NCBI RefSeq assembly: GCF_024679245.1
Contig: NC_090184.1
Span: 5,866,047 to 5,930,046, forward strand
Direction of reading: 5' to 3'
Length of the DNA: 64,000 nucleotides
Origin: Pseudorasbora parva
Lineage: Eukaryota > Chordata > Actinopteri > Cypriniformes > Gobionidae
Part shown: positions 15,447-29,333 of the stretch, piece after piece
Numbering within the stretch: the stretch's first letter is position 1
Layout of the letters: every line of letters begins with the position of its first letter
Notes under the pieces: generated by a model
The model's input: only the letters and a program-made list of their open reading frames with translations
Databases searched by the model: none
What the model was told of the DNA's origin: nothing
Program-made: the position numbers and the translations under genes

Positions 15447-16667
15447 TAGGAAGACCATACTAATACTGTGTTTGTTCCCATTTCACCTTCAGAACTGCCT
15501 AATTCTACGTGGCATTGATTCAACAAGGTGCTGAAAGCATTCTTTAGAAATGTTGGCCCATATTGATAGGATAGCATCTTGCAGTTGATGGAGATTTGTG
15601 GGATGCACATCCAGGGCACGAAGCTCCCGTTCCACCACATCCCAAAGATTGGGAAGGTTGACATCTGGTGACTTCCCAAAGATTGGGAAGGTTGACATCT
15701 GGTGACTGTGGGGGCCATTTTAGTACAGTGAACTCATTGTAATGTTCAAGAGACCAATTTAAAATGATTCAAGCTTTGTGACATGGTGCATTATCCTGCT
15801 GGAAGTAGCCATCAGAGGATGGTACATGGTGGTCATAAAGGGATGGACATGGTCAGAAACAATGCTCAGGTAGGCTGTGGCATTTGACACTAAGGGGCCT
15901 AATGTGTGCCAAGAAAACATCCCCCACACCCTTACACCACCACCACCAGCCTGCACAGTGGTAACAACAAGGCATGATGGATCCATGTTCTCATTCTGTT
16001 TACGCCAAATTCTGACTCTACCATCTGAATGTCTCAACAGAAATCGAGACTCATCAGACCAGGCAACATTTTTCCAGTCTTCAACTGTCCAGTTTTGGTG
16101 AGCTTGTGTAAATTGTAGCCTCTTTTTCTTATTTGTAGTGGAGATGAGTGGTACCCGGTGGGGTCTTCTGCTGTTGTAGCCCATCCGCCTCAAGGTTGTG
16201 TGTGTTGTGGCTTCACAAATGCTTTGCTGCATACCTCGGTTGTAACGAGTGGTTATTTCAGTCAAAGTTGCTCTTCTATCAGCTTGAATCAGTCGGCCCA
16301 TTCTCCTCTGACCTCTAGCATCAACAAGGCATTTTCGCCCACAGGACTGCCGCATACTGGATGTTTTTCCCTTTTCACACCATTCTTTGTAAACCCTAGA
16401 AATGGTTGTGCGTGAAAATCTCAGTAACTGAGCAGATTGTGAAATACTCAGACCGGCCCGTCTGGCACCAACAACCATGCCACGCTCAAAATTGCTTAAA
16501 TCACCTTTCTTTCCCATTCTGACATTCAGTTTGGTGTTCAGGAGATTGTCTTGACCAGGACCACACCCCTAAATGCATTGAAGCAACTGCCATGTGATTG
16601 GTTGATTAGATAATTGCATTAATGAGAAATTGAACAGGTGTTCCTAATAATCCTTTAGGTGAGTATA
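15447..16667 (-). mobile_element. Tc1 element, nearly complete but inactive
   Basis: The 5' end on the minus strand (16667 backwards) reads tatactcacctaaaggatta, a terminus I remember from a zebrafish Tc1 family. It is followed by a leader and the transposase start at 16517. The 3' terminus is decayed at about 15447 and merges into a hAT-like scrap. A second, plus-strand fragment of the same family lies at 33430-34290. Confidence 0.87.
15489..16517 (-). pseudogene. Tc1 transposase pseudogene (frameshifts, 32-bp duplication)
   Basis: Cut-and-paste DDE transposase acting in the nucleus on the element's own inverted repeats. Starts MGKKGDLSNFERGMVVGARR, with two helix-turn-helix segments (about residues 10-60 and 65-120, including TTISRVYKEW and TLRRMGYNSRRPHRVP). 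The first catalytic Asp is in VAWSDESRFLL. Shortly after VRVWGMFSWHTLGP the frame is lost, so the QQDNAPCH block with the second Asp is readable only in another frame. The SPDxNPIEH block is destroyed by a 32-bp direct repeat (15641-15672 and 15675-15706, period 34, again shifting frame). The C-terminus ENISKECFQHLVESMPRRI is recognisable. Family length is about 340 residues, and the pieces together would account for nearly all of it. Confidence 0.92.
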
Positions 16668-16673
16668 TGTTGC

Positions 16674-17545
16674 TTAAGCCTAGTTCACACTGCCCGATTT
16701 TTGCCCTGATTTTGAGTCGCCGACAGGTTTTGTGAAATCGCCGACAAATGCCCGAGATCACAGGCAAATCGGTGCTCGTGCACGCGAGTGACAATCACGC
16801 AGTATGAATGATCAAAGACGCGATCAGAGAGAATCGCCGACGAGTCGCCGACGCCGGTGAGATATTTGGCATGCTAAATATCTGGACCTGTCGGCGATTC
16901 AAACTCCTGCTGTGTGAACAGCGTTCTGACTGAAAATTACACCGACAGCCAATGAGAGAGTGAGATACAGGGCAGCAGGACGTTCAGAGAGGAGTTATAG
17001 AGCAGAATATCAGTATTTTAATAGATATGTTTACAATTCTATCAAACAGAAACAAAGCCCAAACATTTGCACATCCAGCCACAGCAGCAGCACATTACAA
17101 AATTATTTATTTACCTCAAACTGTTTTTGCAGAACAAAATCCTGTCTCCCTCTGTCTCTCCAACAATTTCTTCCGCCATAATCTTTTTTCTTTTTCTCCA
17201 CAAATCAGCACACATACAATTTGAAGCAAACTTTGTGCAGTTTATCATTTTTAATAACAATTCCAAGTCTCGCGGGAGAACTCCGGTCTGACGCACGTGT
17301 GATCTCGCGTTGTTTACTTGTCACATCGCACGTGTGTTTGGGAACCGTAGTTTGCGCACGGGAGAGAGAGAGAGTTGTCGGCGATTCTTCCTCTTGTTCA
17401 GTCATGCAGTGTGAACTCCTCTGTCGTCAAACCATCGTGCAGTGTGAACACAGCAGTGACTGAATGCAACCCCAGATAGTCATGCAGTGTGAATAGAGCA
17501 GTGACCCGACGAGTTTGAAAATCGTGCAGTCTGAACTAGGCTTAA
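16674..17545. mobile_element. Long inverted-repeat MITE flanked by TTAA
   Basis: The left end is TTAAGCCTAGTTCACACTGC (16674 on). The right end read inward is TTAAGCCTAGTTCAGACTGC (17545 backwards), with 19 of 20 bases matching. Inside, both halves carry repeated words cgccgac, cgtgcagtgtgaac and catgcagtgtgaat. Flanking TTAA could be target duplication or part of the repeat. No coding frame survives. It begins about 7 bp from the Tc1 end at 16667. Confidence 0.85.
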
Positions 17546-17636
17546 AACAACGTTCAGTGCACGGCCGAGCACGACACTGTTTGTGAGGGGTCCCGTTTCA
17601 CTGTTGCACTGTTGTAAAAGCACAGCTTGAGATCAC

Positions 17637-17885
17637 AAGGCTGAATCCGAAAAATGACCCACTGAAGCATCATTCACTATTCCCTACATTATCTACTTAT
17701 ATTGTTCACTTTGAGTGAATGAAAACGAGTGCGTGATTTCGGACAGCAGTTGTGTGTACGTCGGCTATACACTCGTTATTGCAGTGCAATGTGGGATTGA
17801 ATGAGTGCACTCAATAACATCCACTATGGTTTTGGACACCACAAATGCCCTATTTAAAGCTATAGGGGGCTATTTCGGATTCAAA
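17637..17885. mobile_element. Small MITE with CTGAATCCGAAA ends
   Basis: ggctgaatccgaaaaatgac at the left and ggctatttcggattcaaac at the right are inverted to each other. Length about 250 bp, no coding potential. Internal words such as cattcactattccctacat are typical of a common fish MITE. Confidence 0.6.
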
Positions 17886-18752
17886 CCTTTATTACAGCAG
17901 AGAATGAGATGGCAAGGATCATATAGATCAGATTCAGAGCGGAGCGGAGTCGAGTGCATGTACGTTTTTTATGGACATATTTCATATACTCTAGTGCTCT
18001 AAACATGAACTAGCAATGTGTATCCGCACATATTTTATCACTTCTTCAAATAAAATGTATGCAAAGGATACACGTACAACCGTATGATCACGACAGCGAT
18101 GACACCATAGTTTATTCTGCCACATGGAAGGCAATGATGTAAGTTAATAAATAGACTGACAATTCAAAGAAGTTTGGGCAAAAAAGTAACTGCTTTATTA
18201 TTTCTGTGTTAAACTGACGTGTCGTTTGTCCGGAGACTGTAGTGCTCTTAAATGTATTGAAGATATCCTTAGACCTTTTAAATGTTCTTCCGCTTTTCTC
18301 CTTCGCTTTGGTATCATTTTGTGGGGCTCTGCAAACCTGTATTAAATCTAATATGGAATTTTTCTACAATATTCACTCATGACAGTAAAATAGTGCATTG
18401 TAGTCAATCTACTGCAGTATTTCCTCTCTCAATCAGTAGAAAATGTGGATAACACCTGGTCATGCATAGGGGAAAAAATACCATCATATACCATGAAACG
18501 GATATAATTTAGAAAAAATTATGTGATTATACATGTTTGGTCATACCAACCAGCACTATTGACTAGTATAAATGTGTTTCAGAGCTCGATGATGTGGCAG
18601 TGTTCTTAAGTGTATCCCAATTTTAACACCGCCTCCACCAATCAGAGCTCATCTGCCTCGCTGTCTTCCTGTTAGTCAGCAAATGCTTATCGTGTCACTC
18701 CACTGCACTCTCAGCTTTACTGTATCGCTCTTATCATCTGTGCAGGTATGAC
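17886..18752. other. Unclassified non-coding DNA
   Basis: Nothing recognised. Confidence 0.5.
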
Positions 18753-18790
18753 TCACACACACACACACACACACGCGCACACAAACACAC
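18753..18790. repeat. Short (CA)n tract
   Basis: Imperfect CA tract (cacacacacacgcgcacacaaacacaca). Confidence 0.9.
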
Positions 18791-18856
18791 AGGGTTTCCC
18801 CTGCTGCCTAGGGGATGAAATGCCAGCATTCTAGTCTGCAAAGGACAGTGTGGGTT

Positions 18857-18858
<2 letters not shown>

Positions 18859-18911
<53 letters not shown>
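18859..18911. repeat. (GT)n microsatellite
   Basis: About 52 bp of pure GT, 70 bp after the CA tract; the two can pair as a hairpin. Confidence 0.97.
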
Positions 18912-18913
<2 letters not shown>

Positions 18914-19075
18914 TTTGCTGATGAATCCGGGGGTGTAGTGGAGTGGGCAGTCGCCGTGTTCCAGGATTCCCTCCAAATGAGTCAGGCAGGCAGTCGGCCC
19001 CCCGCTCTGCCCACTCTCCGCAGGGTTACCTAGGGAACTCGGACCGGGGGCTTCCCTCATCAGCACCACTGTTCC

Positions 19076-20453
<1,378 letters not shown>

Positions 20454-20826
20454 CAGGGTTGCCAAGTTTTTAAAACAAAACCCTCCAACTACTAGCCCTA
20501 AACAATAGCTTCTCGGGGGGTTCTCCGGGGGGGAAATGGTGCTTGGGGGGTAAAATGTGTGTTATTCTGGCAAGGTCGCCTGCTAAAATTCGCACTCATG
20601 GGTCTATATATCACATAATAGACACCTAACCCCAGCTGCTCCCGACGAGCTGGATGGCGCCTTACATGGCTGACATCGCCGTCGGTGTATGAATGGGTGA
20701 TTGTGAGGCAAAATGTAAAGCGCTTTGGATAAAAGCGCTATATAAATGCAGTCCATTTAATAGTCTCTTCAACCCGCGGACATAGAAAACAACCCGCGGA
20801 AAAAAAACACGGACTTGGCAACACAG
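20454..20826. mobile_element. hAT-like MITE with CAGGGTTGCCAAGT ends, interrupted
   Basis: The left end is cagggttgccaagtttttaa. The right end read inward is ctgtgttgccaagtccgtgt. Flanking gtgcaga / gtgcagt suggests a decayed target duplication. aacccgcgga is repeated twice near the right end. A retroposon-tail-like segment is inserted in the middle. Confidence 0.6.
20625..20760 (+). mobile_element. Retroposon 3'-tail-like fragment
   Basis: Ends gtaaagcgctttggataaaa followed by gcgctatataaatgcagtcc. The paired gcgct(t/a) words and final tatataaat resemble 3' tails of L2-type LINEs and the SINEs that borrow them. Only the tail and about 80 bp of body are present. Confidence 0.5.
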
Positions 20827-21215
20827 TGCAGTTGAACTATGTTGACATCTGACAATGCAATGCTTCATTGCTCTGATTGGTTGTAGGTCTGTCCAATTGA
20901 TGTCTTTCCTGGTTCGGTTGAAACACGCCCCATAATCACAGCCCAATGGAGCAGTTTCAGATGAAATAATAGAGGCATGCATTACAAGCATGCAAACATC
21001 CAAGCTTTTTCCTATTTTTGAACTGTCACTGTTGGCATATAATGCAACACAGAATTGCTAATCAACAGATCAAGTCAACAGATTTTACTAATTTGACTCC
21101 AAATCTCAGGTGAAAATGTGTAATTTTTACCCCTCTCTAGTGGATTATTTAGGCAATATATATTCATGACCTGTAATATTTTGGCTTTCTTCTTCATTTA
21201 TGTATTTCTTTCACC
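20827..21215. other. Unclassified non-coding DNA
   Basis: Nothing recognised. Confidence 0.5.
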
Positions 21216-21545
21216 AGAAAAAAATGATCAATATAATTTCTTTAGCCGAGAACCTCTGATTCAGAAATTAACTTTTGAACGTTGTATTTAAGAGTATCCT
21301 GGAAAAATGTATAACAGTTTCCACAAAAATATTAAGCAGCACAACTGCTTTCATCATTGATTATAATCATAAATGTTTCTTGAGCATCAAATCATCCTAT
21401 TAGAATGATCTCTGAAGGATCATGTGACACTGAAGACTGGAGTAATGATACAAATTCAGCTTTGATCACAGAAATAAATTACATTTTTCTATATATTACT
21501 TTAGTTAATTTGACAGTTTTACTGTTTTTACTTCATGATTGTGCG
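21216..21545 (+). repeat. GATCATGTGACACTGAA interspersed repeat
   Basis: Carries tctctgaaggatcatgtgac, actgaagactggagtaatga and ttcagctttgatcacag, the core of the cyprinid repeat also seen at 12260, 42030 and 59680. Confidence 0.7.
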
Positions 21546-22883
21546 TGAGGTATGAATGTTGCATGAATGCTAGGACACCAGTGTGAATTTGATTAAAAAA
21601 TATTGATAAAAATGACAACAACACAAAAAGTGAGATCACAGCATTTGAGTCCAGATTTACCTATATATATTCTTTGACAGTAACATTTCAACATTTGAAG
21701 TTAAATATTTAAAGGCCACTATATCGGAGATGTGAAGAAAATCATAAGTATTTCTTAATGTTTGCAACAACAACAACAATCTGGATTTAAAAATTGTATT
21801 GAATTGCTCGCCAGTTTATTGCACTGTAAATTCTTTGTCTGCATCCTAACTGAATGAAATCTAAGAAAGAAATGTGCTCTTATGGATTTAGGAGTTGTAA
21901 TTTATGAGGCCAGTGAGGTGATAATGAGGTAATGATGGTAATGAATATCGCTATGGTAACTGTTGCAGTCTGGGTCCAGGAGGTCACATGGTCGGGTTGC
22001 GAGTGGATTAAGACACTGGGTGAGTTAATTTAGAGACGTGGAGAGTTAGTGGAGCATAAGATCACAGTCAACTGTTTCACAGTGCTCACTTGAGCCTGAA
22101 ACGGCACTCGTTTCAATTACTGCTGGGAAAACCGCTCGGGGTTCAGCCTCAGTTTAATACAGCCGCTTTGAAAATATAATGATTTAAAACATGCAGACTT
22201 TTGGAAAGCATCGTGTTGGAACCATTTTGAACTGTTGCTTTGCCAAGATAAGATCTTTTGACAAAAGCCAGATAATCCCCTAATAAACCCAACAAAAAGG
22301 AAATGTAAGCTATTTACCAGCACAACACTGTGATGCCTCTAACCTTTTTAAGAATAGAATTAAATATATGCCAAAAAAGCATATTCTAACAGCATGCGCT
22401 GGGATTATGTAATTTAATCACATGGCCTACATCTAAGAAGAGAGACTCTACAACAAAACCCAAACGTTAAATCCGGATGAATGGGAGAATGGCGGGCTCT
22501 TTGGAAATAGATTAAACATTGAGACACGATGACAAGAAAACAAGAGTCAAAGGAAGATAAGAAAATGTCAGAGGGTTTGAAGGCACGAGTGAGGGAGTTT
22601 AGAAGAGGTAGGGCTGGATTTGGAGAGAACGAGAGGGGGGACTGGGCTCATGGTGAAGGTCCAGTATCAGAAATAGAGCTGTGAACACCATCTGCCATTC
22701 TCTCTCTTTCTCCCTCTCTCTCTGTCTCTCTCTCCCGTCTGTTACTCTGTTGCCCCAGCAGGACCTCTTCTCTCTCGTTGCTCAAGAACTGAACAGGAGA
22801 CTCGCTGTTCTCGGGTGAATCTCAGAAAACCTGTCAAGAACATGTCCGGGTCATATTTCACCCGAAATTAAAAGGAAAAAAAA
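21546..22883. other. Unclassified non-coding DNA
   Basis: No supported gene. A CT-rich stretch lies at 22698-22736. Confidence 0.5.
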
Positions 22884-22959
22884 AATATATATATATATTA
22901 TGTTTGGCTGTATGAAACCAAAGGCCCTTTCAAATGAAAATTACGCATATCAAATGTCA

Positions 22960-23037
22960 AGGTTTGGAGGACTTTAAAAATACTTTCATCAGTAATGGAA
23001 AGTGTTGATGAATGTATTTTTAAAGTCCTCCAAACCT
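22960..23037. repeat. Hairpin-forming inverted repeat
   Basis: Arms aggtttggaggactttaaaa+atac (22960-22983) and the exact complement at 23014-23037. Pairing continues inward over eight more bases with one mismatch. The loop is about 14 bases. It lies 15 bp before a long AT array. Confidence 0.9.
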
Positions 23038-23051
23038 GCTTATTTTTGTTT

Positions 23052-23181
<130 letters not shown>

Positions 23182-23453
23182 TTATATTTGTTTAAAATAT
23201 TAAATATTAAATTCAAATATTAAATGTAGTAATACATAATATTATTTTAATATTGTAAATAATAATATTAACAATATTAAATAATGCTTTAGTTGTTTTG
23301 ATTGTAAATAATTATACACTAAGGTAACGTGTCTTTTATTGCCCTTATCCTAATATGAATGAAAAAAGTCAGTCATTTTGTTCTAAAATGCAATGAAAAA
23401 ATACTGTATTGTAGAATCTACAGTAAGAATAATGGGAATCGTTGAAATATTGT

Positions 23454-24044
23454 TTAAAGGGGTCATATAATGCCATTTTTTACAAGTTAATGTGATTCTT
23501 TAGTGTCTAAATTAAAACTTTGTAATATACTTTAATTAAAAATTCTCATTAGTATTGTAAGAAAACACTCCTCTTACCTGGACAAAACAGCTCTGTTTTC
23601 AGCAAGCCATTTCAGAGCATGTGTCTTTAAATGATGAATGACCCCGCCCCTCTGTTCTGTGGGCCAGCACGTGGAGTCGTTGCCATTGACAACGATAGAG
23701 GAAAGAATGGCTAAACGAGTCTCTTAGGACGCATCTGTGCAACTTTATCAATTTGAACCGAAGCCGTACCCGGGACAAGATGACAGCTCCAACAAAATTC
23801 TACATTTAAGGCTAAACAGGATGTTTCTGAATGGTTGGTTAACGTAATGTCACTTTGATCTGTCTTTATGTACTGGCAGGGTAACGTTAACGGGAATGCT
23901 ATGTGTTTACTGATGTATACGTTAGTTCATTGACAGATTGTTACAGCTACTGCCAATAAAACCTTTTTTTTTTTTTATTAATGTTGGTTTGTCAGTGATG
24001 CGTAACGTTATCTATGCATTGTAATAACTGTTACGACACAATTT
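23454..24044 (+). mobile_element. TTAA-end fragment, T2/Kolobok-like (one end only)
   Basis: Begins TTAAAGGGGTCATATAATGC, fitting the TTAAAGG(purine) ends of T2/Kolobok-type elements. The following 180 bp matches a fish repeat I remember (atgaatgaccccgccc near 23635). The opposite end was not found and the sequence is probably cut by the Tc1 remnant at 24045. Confidence 0.55.
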
Positions 24045-24745
24045 TTTGCCCAAAACATCACACTGCCTTGCCTTCTTACCATAGTGCATCTTGGAGCCAT
24101 GTGTTCCCCAGGTAAGCAACGCACGTGGACCTGGACACCCACGTGATGTAAAAGAACATGATTCATCAGACCAGGCCACCTTCTTTCATTGCTCCGTGGT
24201 CCAGTTCTGATGCTCATGTGCCACTGTTGGCGCTTTTGGCGGGGTCAGGGGTCAGCATGGGCACCCTGACTGGTCTGGGCTTATCCCGCCCCATACGCAA
24301 CAAACTGAGATGCTCTGTGTATTCTGACACCTTTCTATCAGAACCAGCATTAAATTCTTGATCAATTTGAGCTTCAGCAGCTCGTCTGTTTGATCGGACC
24401 ACACGGGCCAGCCTTTGCTCCCCACCTGCATCAATGAGCCTTGGCCACCCATGACCCTGTGGCCGGTTCTCCACTGTTCCTTCCTTGGAGCACTTTTGAT
24501 AGATACTGACCACTGCAGACCGGGAACAGCCCACAAGAGCTGCAGTTTTAGAGATGATCTTACCCAGTTCTCTAGCTATTACAAATTTGGCCCTTGTCAA
24601 ACTCACTCAAATCCTTATGCTAACCCATTTTTCCTGCTTCTAACTCAACTTGTTCACTTGCTGTCTAATATATCCTAGCAGGTGCCGTGATGAGGAGATA
24701 ATCAGTCACTTCACCTGTCAGTGTGATAGTCATAATGTTATGCCT
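24045..24745 (-). pseudogene. Tc1 5' half: terminus plus transposase N-terminus
   Basis: The frame starts at 24606 with MSLTRAKFVIARELGKIISK, contains the first helix-turn-helix (SAVVSIYQKCSKEGTVENRP) and the second (AEAQIDQEFNAGSDRKVSEY, LSLLRMG), then loses frame near 24220. The following block reads in another frame: KKVAWSDES with the first catalytic Asp, then LPGEHMAPRCTMVRRQGSVMFW. The copy stops there, so the second Asp and third acidic residue are missing. The outer terminus (tgttatgcctgatct) lies directly against the GT array at 24752. Confidence 0.9.
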
Positions 24746-24748
24746 GAT

Positions 24749-24875
<127 letters not shown>

Positions 24876-25680
24876 ATTAATACCATATCAGCCCATATTT
24901 GTCCAATGTTTTAGACTAGACTTCCACTGAAATACCATTTGTGAGTCCATTAAAGGAGACAAATCAAGAAAAACATTTATATAATTAGCAGACACATTTA
25001 TTCAAAGCAAAATGTGCACTTTAACAGCTGCTCTCTCCTGGACATCTGTCTGTCAGCTGGATCATAACACCAGTATTATTAAAAAAATGGTCAATTAGAC
25101 TAGCATTCATTAAATTTGTCAAAACCGGGATAGTAAAAAATGTGCAGAAATGGTTAGCTAGCTTAAACAGGTGTGATTTTGGAGCTGAAACAGACTGAGA
25201 CTGAGAACACCAGCAGATTTTGAGTTACTAAATCTCAAGCCATGTGCACATAACACTGAAACATTTCACATATTTCATATTTTCTTGTTTTTTGTTGTGT
25301 AAACATTTCCCCCCCATTTACGGAATCTTCTGGCAATCCATGTTTTCATCCTGTTATACGGTAGGGGGTGCTATTACGCATCTTCTAAAAGAGTACTGAA
25401 CCTATGGATCAAAGCACATGCGAAAAATAAGCATAAATAAGCAATAGAAGCATTGCTTACACACATAACGTGACCAACAAACAGTAAACAACAAAACTGC
25501 CTAATGTCAGTGGCAATTTGAGTCGGTATGGTGCCCTCGGCACACTGAGATGAATGGATGAGACGACAACATTATTACATTTTTAAAGTGAAAAGCCTTT
25601 AAATCTCCTTTGTAAAAGCTTTACAAGTCATAAATAGTCCTCACTTTGGATAAGCCCAAAAAAATGGATAACTGACAACT
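24876..25680. other. Unclassified non-coding DNA
   Basis: Nothing recognised. Confidence 0.5.
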
Positions 25681-26060
25681 ACTAAATGTTTTATAACTAC
25701 CTGAACTGGGTAAACCCAGCCTGATCTGCCAGCGATTTGATTTCGCCCTGCAGCCCAGTCTGGACACCTGTACATTAATTTCTACTGCTTCTGTTACACT
25801 TTTGCGGGAACCAATCACAGACTGGCTTATCCACCTGGCACGCTATTGGCAGCTTTAACAGGATGACAGATAGAGAAACGATGGGTCGTTGCCCGTTGAT
25901 CACACCACTTGTGGTCTGATTGGTTGAAGGACTATCCAATTGCGTACGGAGTTATTCAAATAATGCCCGTTGATCTTGTGCAGTAAAAATACAGAGCACA
26001 CTCACTAGACCAATGTTCAGTTTTAAATTGAGCTAGGTCTGGTGATAGCCAGACATCTAA
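25681..26060. repeat. Probable MITE
   Basis: Starts near gaactgggtaaacccagcct and ends near tgatagccagacatct. Internal CAATCA-type words (accaatcacagactggc, tctgattggttgaagg) recur in MITEs at 48800 and 57429. The inverted ends are weak, so boundaries are approximate. Confidence 0.4.
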
Positions 26061-26440
26061 CTACCTGAAATAATCATGAATTACAGTAGTACTACATGTT
26101 AATAAAGCATTTAATAACACACTGAGTAACTATTACTATATGTCTACATAATGAATACATTTACATTTAAAGAGTTTATTAATCATTTACTTAAATGTTA
26201 TAAATTATCTTATGAACCACTGACAACTCCTAAATAGATGGTTTGTAAATAACCTAATATTGAATTTATAAAATGATAAATTGATCAGTAATAAAGTATG
26301 AAAATACAATTATTAAAAACATTATGCTTATAAATAAACAGCTTATTAATGTCTATTAATGCTTTATAAATGATGCATAAACTATTTACTAATACTTATG
26401 ATTCATAGCGTGCAGTTATTTTAAATTGTAATAATAAAGA
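26061..26440. repeat. AT-rich interspersed repeat with TTATAAAT words
   Basis: Many copies of ttataaat/atttaca words (aataaagcatttaataacac, aatgctttataaatgatgc), like a known class of AT-rich fish MITE. No clear ends. Confidence 0.4.
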
Positions 26441-27049
26441 TCATTCTCCTTCATCAAAGTCATTCTCATACAAACTTGCGCACACAGCAACACAGAGTTC
26501 ACTGAAGAACAACACTTAATGGAGCCCATATGTTCCTGGAAGAACGCTAAAGATTGTGAACTGTTCCTCCAGTAACCTGTCATGAGGAAAAGGTTTTGAG
26601 GAACTTGATGTGCATAGGATATTTGAGGCATCTTTTACAGTGTATGACATCCAACACCTGATAAAGGATGAAGAGATATTGTAGCAGGTTTACTGTTATT
26701 GGAAGTTTGTTACAGATCCAATAAAAATGTCCATTTCGAGGCTCCAGCTGGCTGAGGCTGGAGGGTAATGAATCCCCAAACCCCCTTGAGATCTGCTGCT
26801 TGCCTTGTGTTTTAGAGCACCATCTTGTGAATTAGAATTTCCTGTTGGACCTGCTAGATCTCAGTGCCAAAAATGTTGAATGGCAGTTTATTGGCATTTG
26901 CTGACTGAAGCTTCACAGTTAGTATTGCCCCAAATAACTCAAACTCTAACTCTCCTGCATCTTGCATGTTACTAAGGCGCAAAGGTGTGATTTTATTTTC
27001 CTAAATTATGTTGGATGATAAAACAGGTAATTTATTCATTAATTTATTA
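26441..27049. other. Unclassified non-coding DNA
   Basis: Nothing recognised. Confidence 0.5.
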
Positions 27050-27059
27050 TATATGGATG

Positions 27060-27872
27060 ATTATATGCTCCTGGTCCTCCATCCACAGCTTGATTGACCT
27101 GGCTGTGTGGCATGGAGCATTGTCCTGCTGGTAAAAACTATCCTCAGAGTTGGGGAACATTGTCAGAGCAGAAGGAAGCAGTTTTCTTTCAGGACAACCT
27201 TGTACGTGGTTTGATTCATGAGCCCTTCACAAGACAAATCTGCCCGATTCCAGCCTTGCTGAAGCACCCCCAGATCGTCACCGATCCTTCACCAAATTTC
27301 ACAGTGGGTGCGAGACACTGTGGCTTGTAGGCCTCTCCAGGCCTCCGTCTAACCATTAGATGACCAGGTGTTGGACAAAGCTGAAAATTGGTCTAATCAG
27401 AGAAGATGACCTTACTCCAGTCCTCTACAGTCCAATCCTTAAGGTCTCTTGCAAACCTCAGCCTGGCTCTTCTTCTCTTCTCATTGATGAAGGGCTTTTT
27501 TCTAGCTTTGCATGACCTCAGCCCTGACCCTAGGTGCTTGTTTCGACCTGTCCTCGCTGTGCACTTCACCCCAGCTGCCTTTTGCCATTCTTTTTGTCGG
27601 TCACTTGATGTCATCCTACGGTTGTTGAGTGACATTCGAATGGTTTGGTGGTCATTCTGGTCAGCAGGGAGTCGGTTTTGCCCTCTGCTGGTCTGTTTCT
27701 TTGTTGTCCCCAATGTCTGCTGCTTGACCTTGTTCTTATGAACCGTCGTCTTTGAAATTTTAAGCATGGATTCAACCTGATGCTCACTGTAGCCCTCTGC
27801 CAGTAAAGCCAGAATTGAACCCTTCTTTTCCTCACTCAAAACTTTCCTTTTCAACTTTTTTGGCATGGTCAA
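27060..27872 (-). pseudogene. Tc1 transposase pseudogene, 3'-truncated
   Basis: MPKKLKRKVLSEEKKGSILA starts the protein. The first helix-turn-helix has EGYSEHQVESMLKISKTTVH; the second, basic part runs to KARKKPFINEKRRRARLRFA. The first catalytic Asp follows in DWSKVIFSDES. The next block, VKFGEGSVTIWGCFSKAGIG, is intact in frame. The second Asp block (QQDNAPCHTARS) is readable only in another frame near 27110-27140 after stops. The third catalytic block is absent, because the sequence ends near LWMEDQEH. This Tc1 family is different from those at 15.4 and 24 kb. Confidence 0.9.
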
Positions 27873-27984
27873 TAGTTATTTTCTGATTCCAATTACTTTT
27901 GAGGTACTACTATCACTGTTTTTGCCATCCAGCTGGTTGTACTGCAAGAGGATAGTGATGATCACATAAGGGTTTTGTTTATAC

Positions 27985-29333
27985 TAGTGCTGGGCAATGA
28001 TTAAAATGTTTAATGTTGATTAATCGCATGATTTTTCTGTGATTAATCACGATTGATCACAATTAATCACAGTGTGCGCAAAATTCAATAATGAATACAA
28101 AAGTGCTGCTATATGAACAAAAGTGCAATAACACATGGTTTGCAAACACCTTAAACAAATAAGGTGCTTTTTACAGCAGTTAAACGTTAGTAACAATTAC
28201 AATATTTCTTGTAAATATCAACTTAAACATGAATTTAATCAAATTAAATTAAATTGGTGGTATACATATATTGATTCTGTAGTAATATTCTCATCAGTGT
28301 TCTGTCAGCTTTTACATAGGCCGACTTAAATCTGCATATTTGTAATATTCACCCCAAGGTGTTATTTAATTTTGGCCATTTTTTTAAAATCTTATTAAAT
28401 GTATGCATCATCTTTCATGTTAACTTCTTACATTTGATTAATAAATTCAGTTATAATAGTAAAAACACTGTAGGCTGTTACCAATCAAATGAAATAATTT
28501 AAACTGCAAAAAATACAGCGGCAATAAATAATGTTATAAGATTGATGTTCTAAATAAAACATGCAATCACTTTTAAACATAACCGCCAATAGGGGGCAGC
28601 AAGTGATCGTCTTCATAAGTGAGTCATTGAGTCCTTTATTCAAGTGATTCATTCAAAACACTGAATCATTTATTAACAAAACACTGCGTTGAGTGTTGCT
28701 TTCTTTTGGAACTATTTTTGTCGGTGAAATCATGGGTGAAATGGAACAAAAAGGGTTGTTTGGATCTCAAATTTAAGTAACTTAATATTAATTAGGCTAC
28801 TTGTTTATTGAACTAGGCTACACCATTCATGCTACACAATTCACGATTGCAAAGTCGACTTATATCATAAATATCAACAACTACAAAAAAACTCAGTTGT
28901 ACCTCAGTATGTTTCTTCTGTGAGTTTATATTGCTACTCACTTGTTTTGATTTATCCACGAATGTCTCTCACAAAGAGACAGGCAGCGTGAGCCTCAACG
29001 CGACTTTGTTACCAGATGCAGAGATACACTCATCAATCGCTGTTTACATTGAATATAATAATAACAACAAAAAATCTGAGTCATTCTCGCATTTCTGGTT
29101 ATTTTTATATTTTATTTGTCCTAGACAAAGAATGTCAAGCCCTTGGCTTAGGCTACAGACAGCACTGTATTCTCCTTTGGCCAATGGTTTGTCTGTTTGT
29201 GTATTCAGAGGCAGTGAGCAACAGGCTTTCAATATAATAATAAATAACTACGTTAATGCGCGATAAAATAATTGTCAGCGTTAATTAATTAATGCTTTAA
29301 CACGATAATAACGCATTAACTTTCCCAGCCCTA
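27985..29333. mobile_element. hAT-type element with exact 8-bp target duplication
   Basis: Begins TAGTGCTGGGCAATGATTAA and ends, read inward, TAGGGCTGGGAAAGTTAATG. GTTTATAC flanks it on both sides (27977-27984 and 29334-29341). 1349 bp long. The ends are rich in attaatcgc/cgattaat words. Open frames inside (longest 111 codons at 28931) match no transposase, so it is non-autonomous. Confidence 0.9.
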
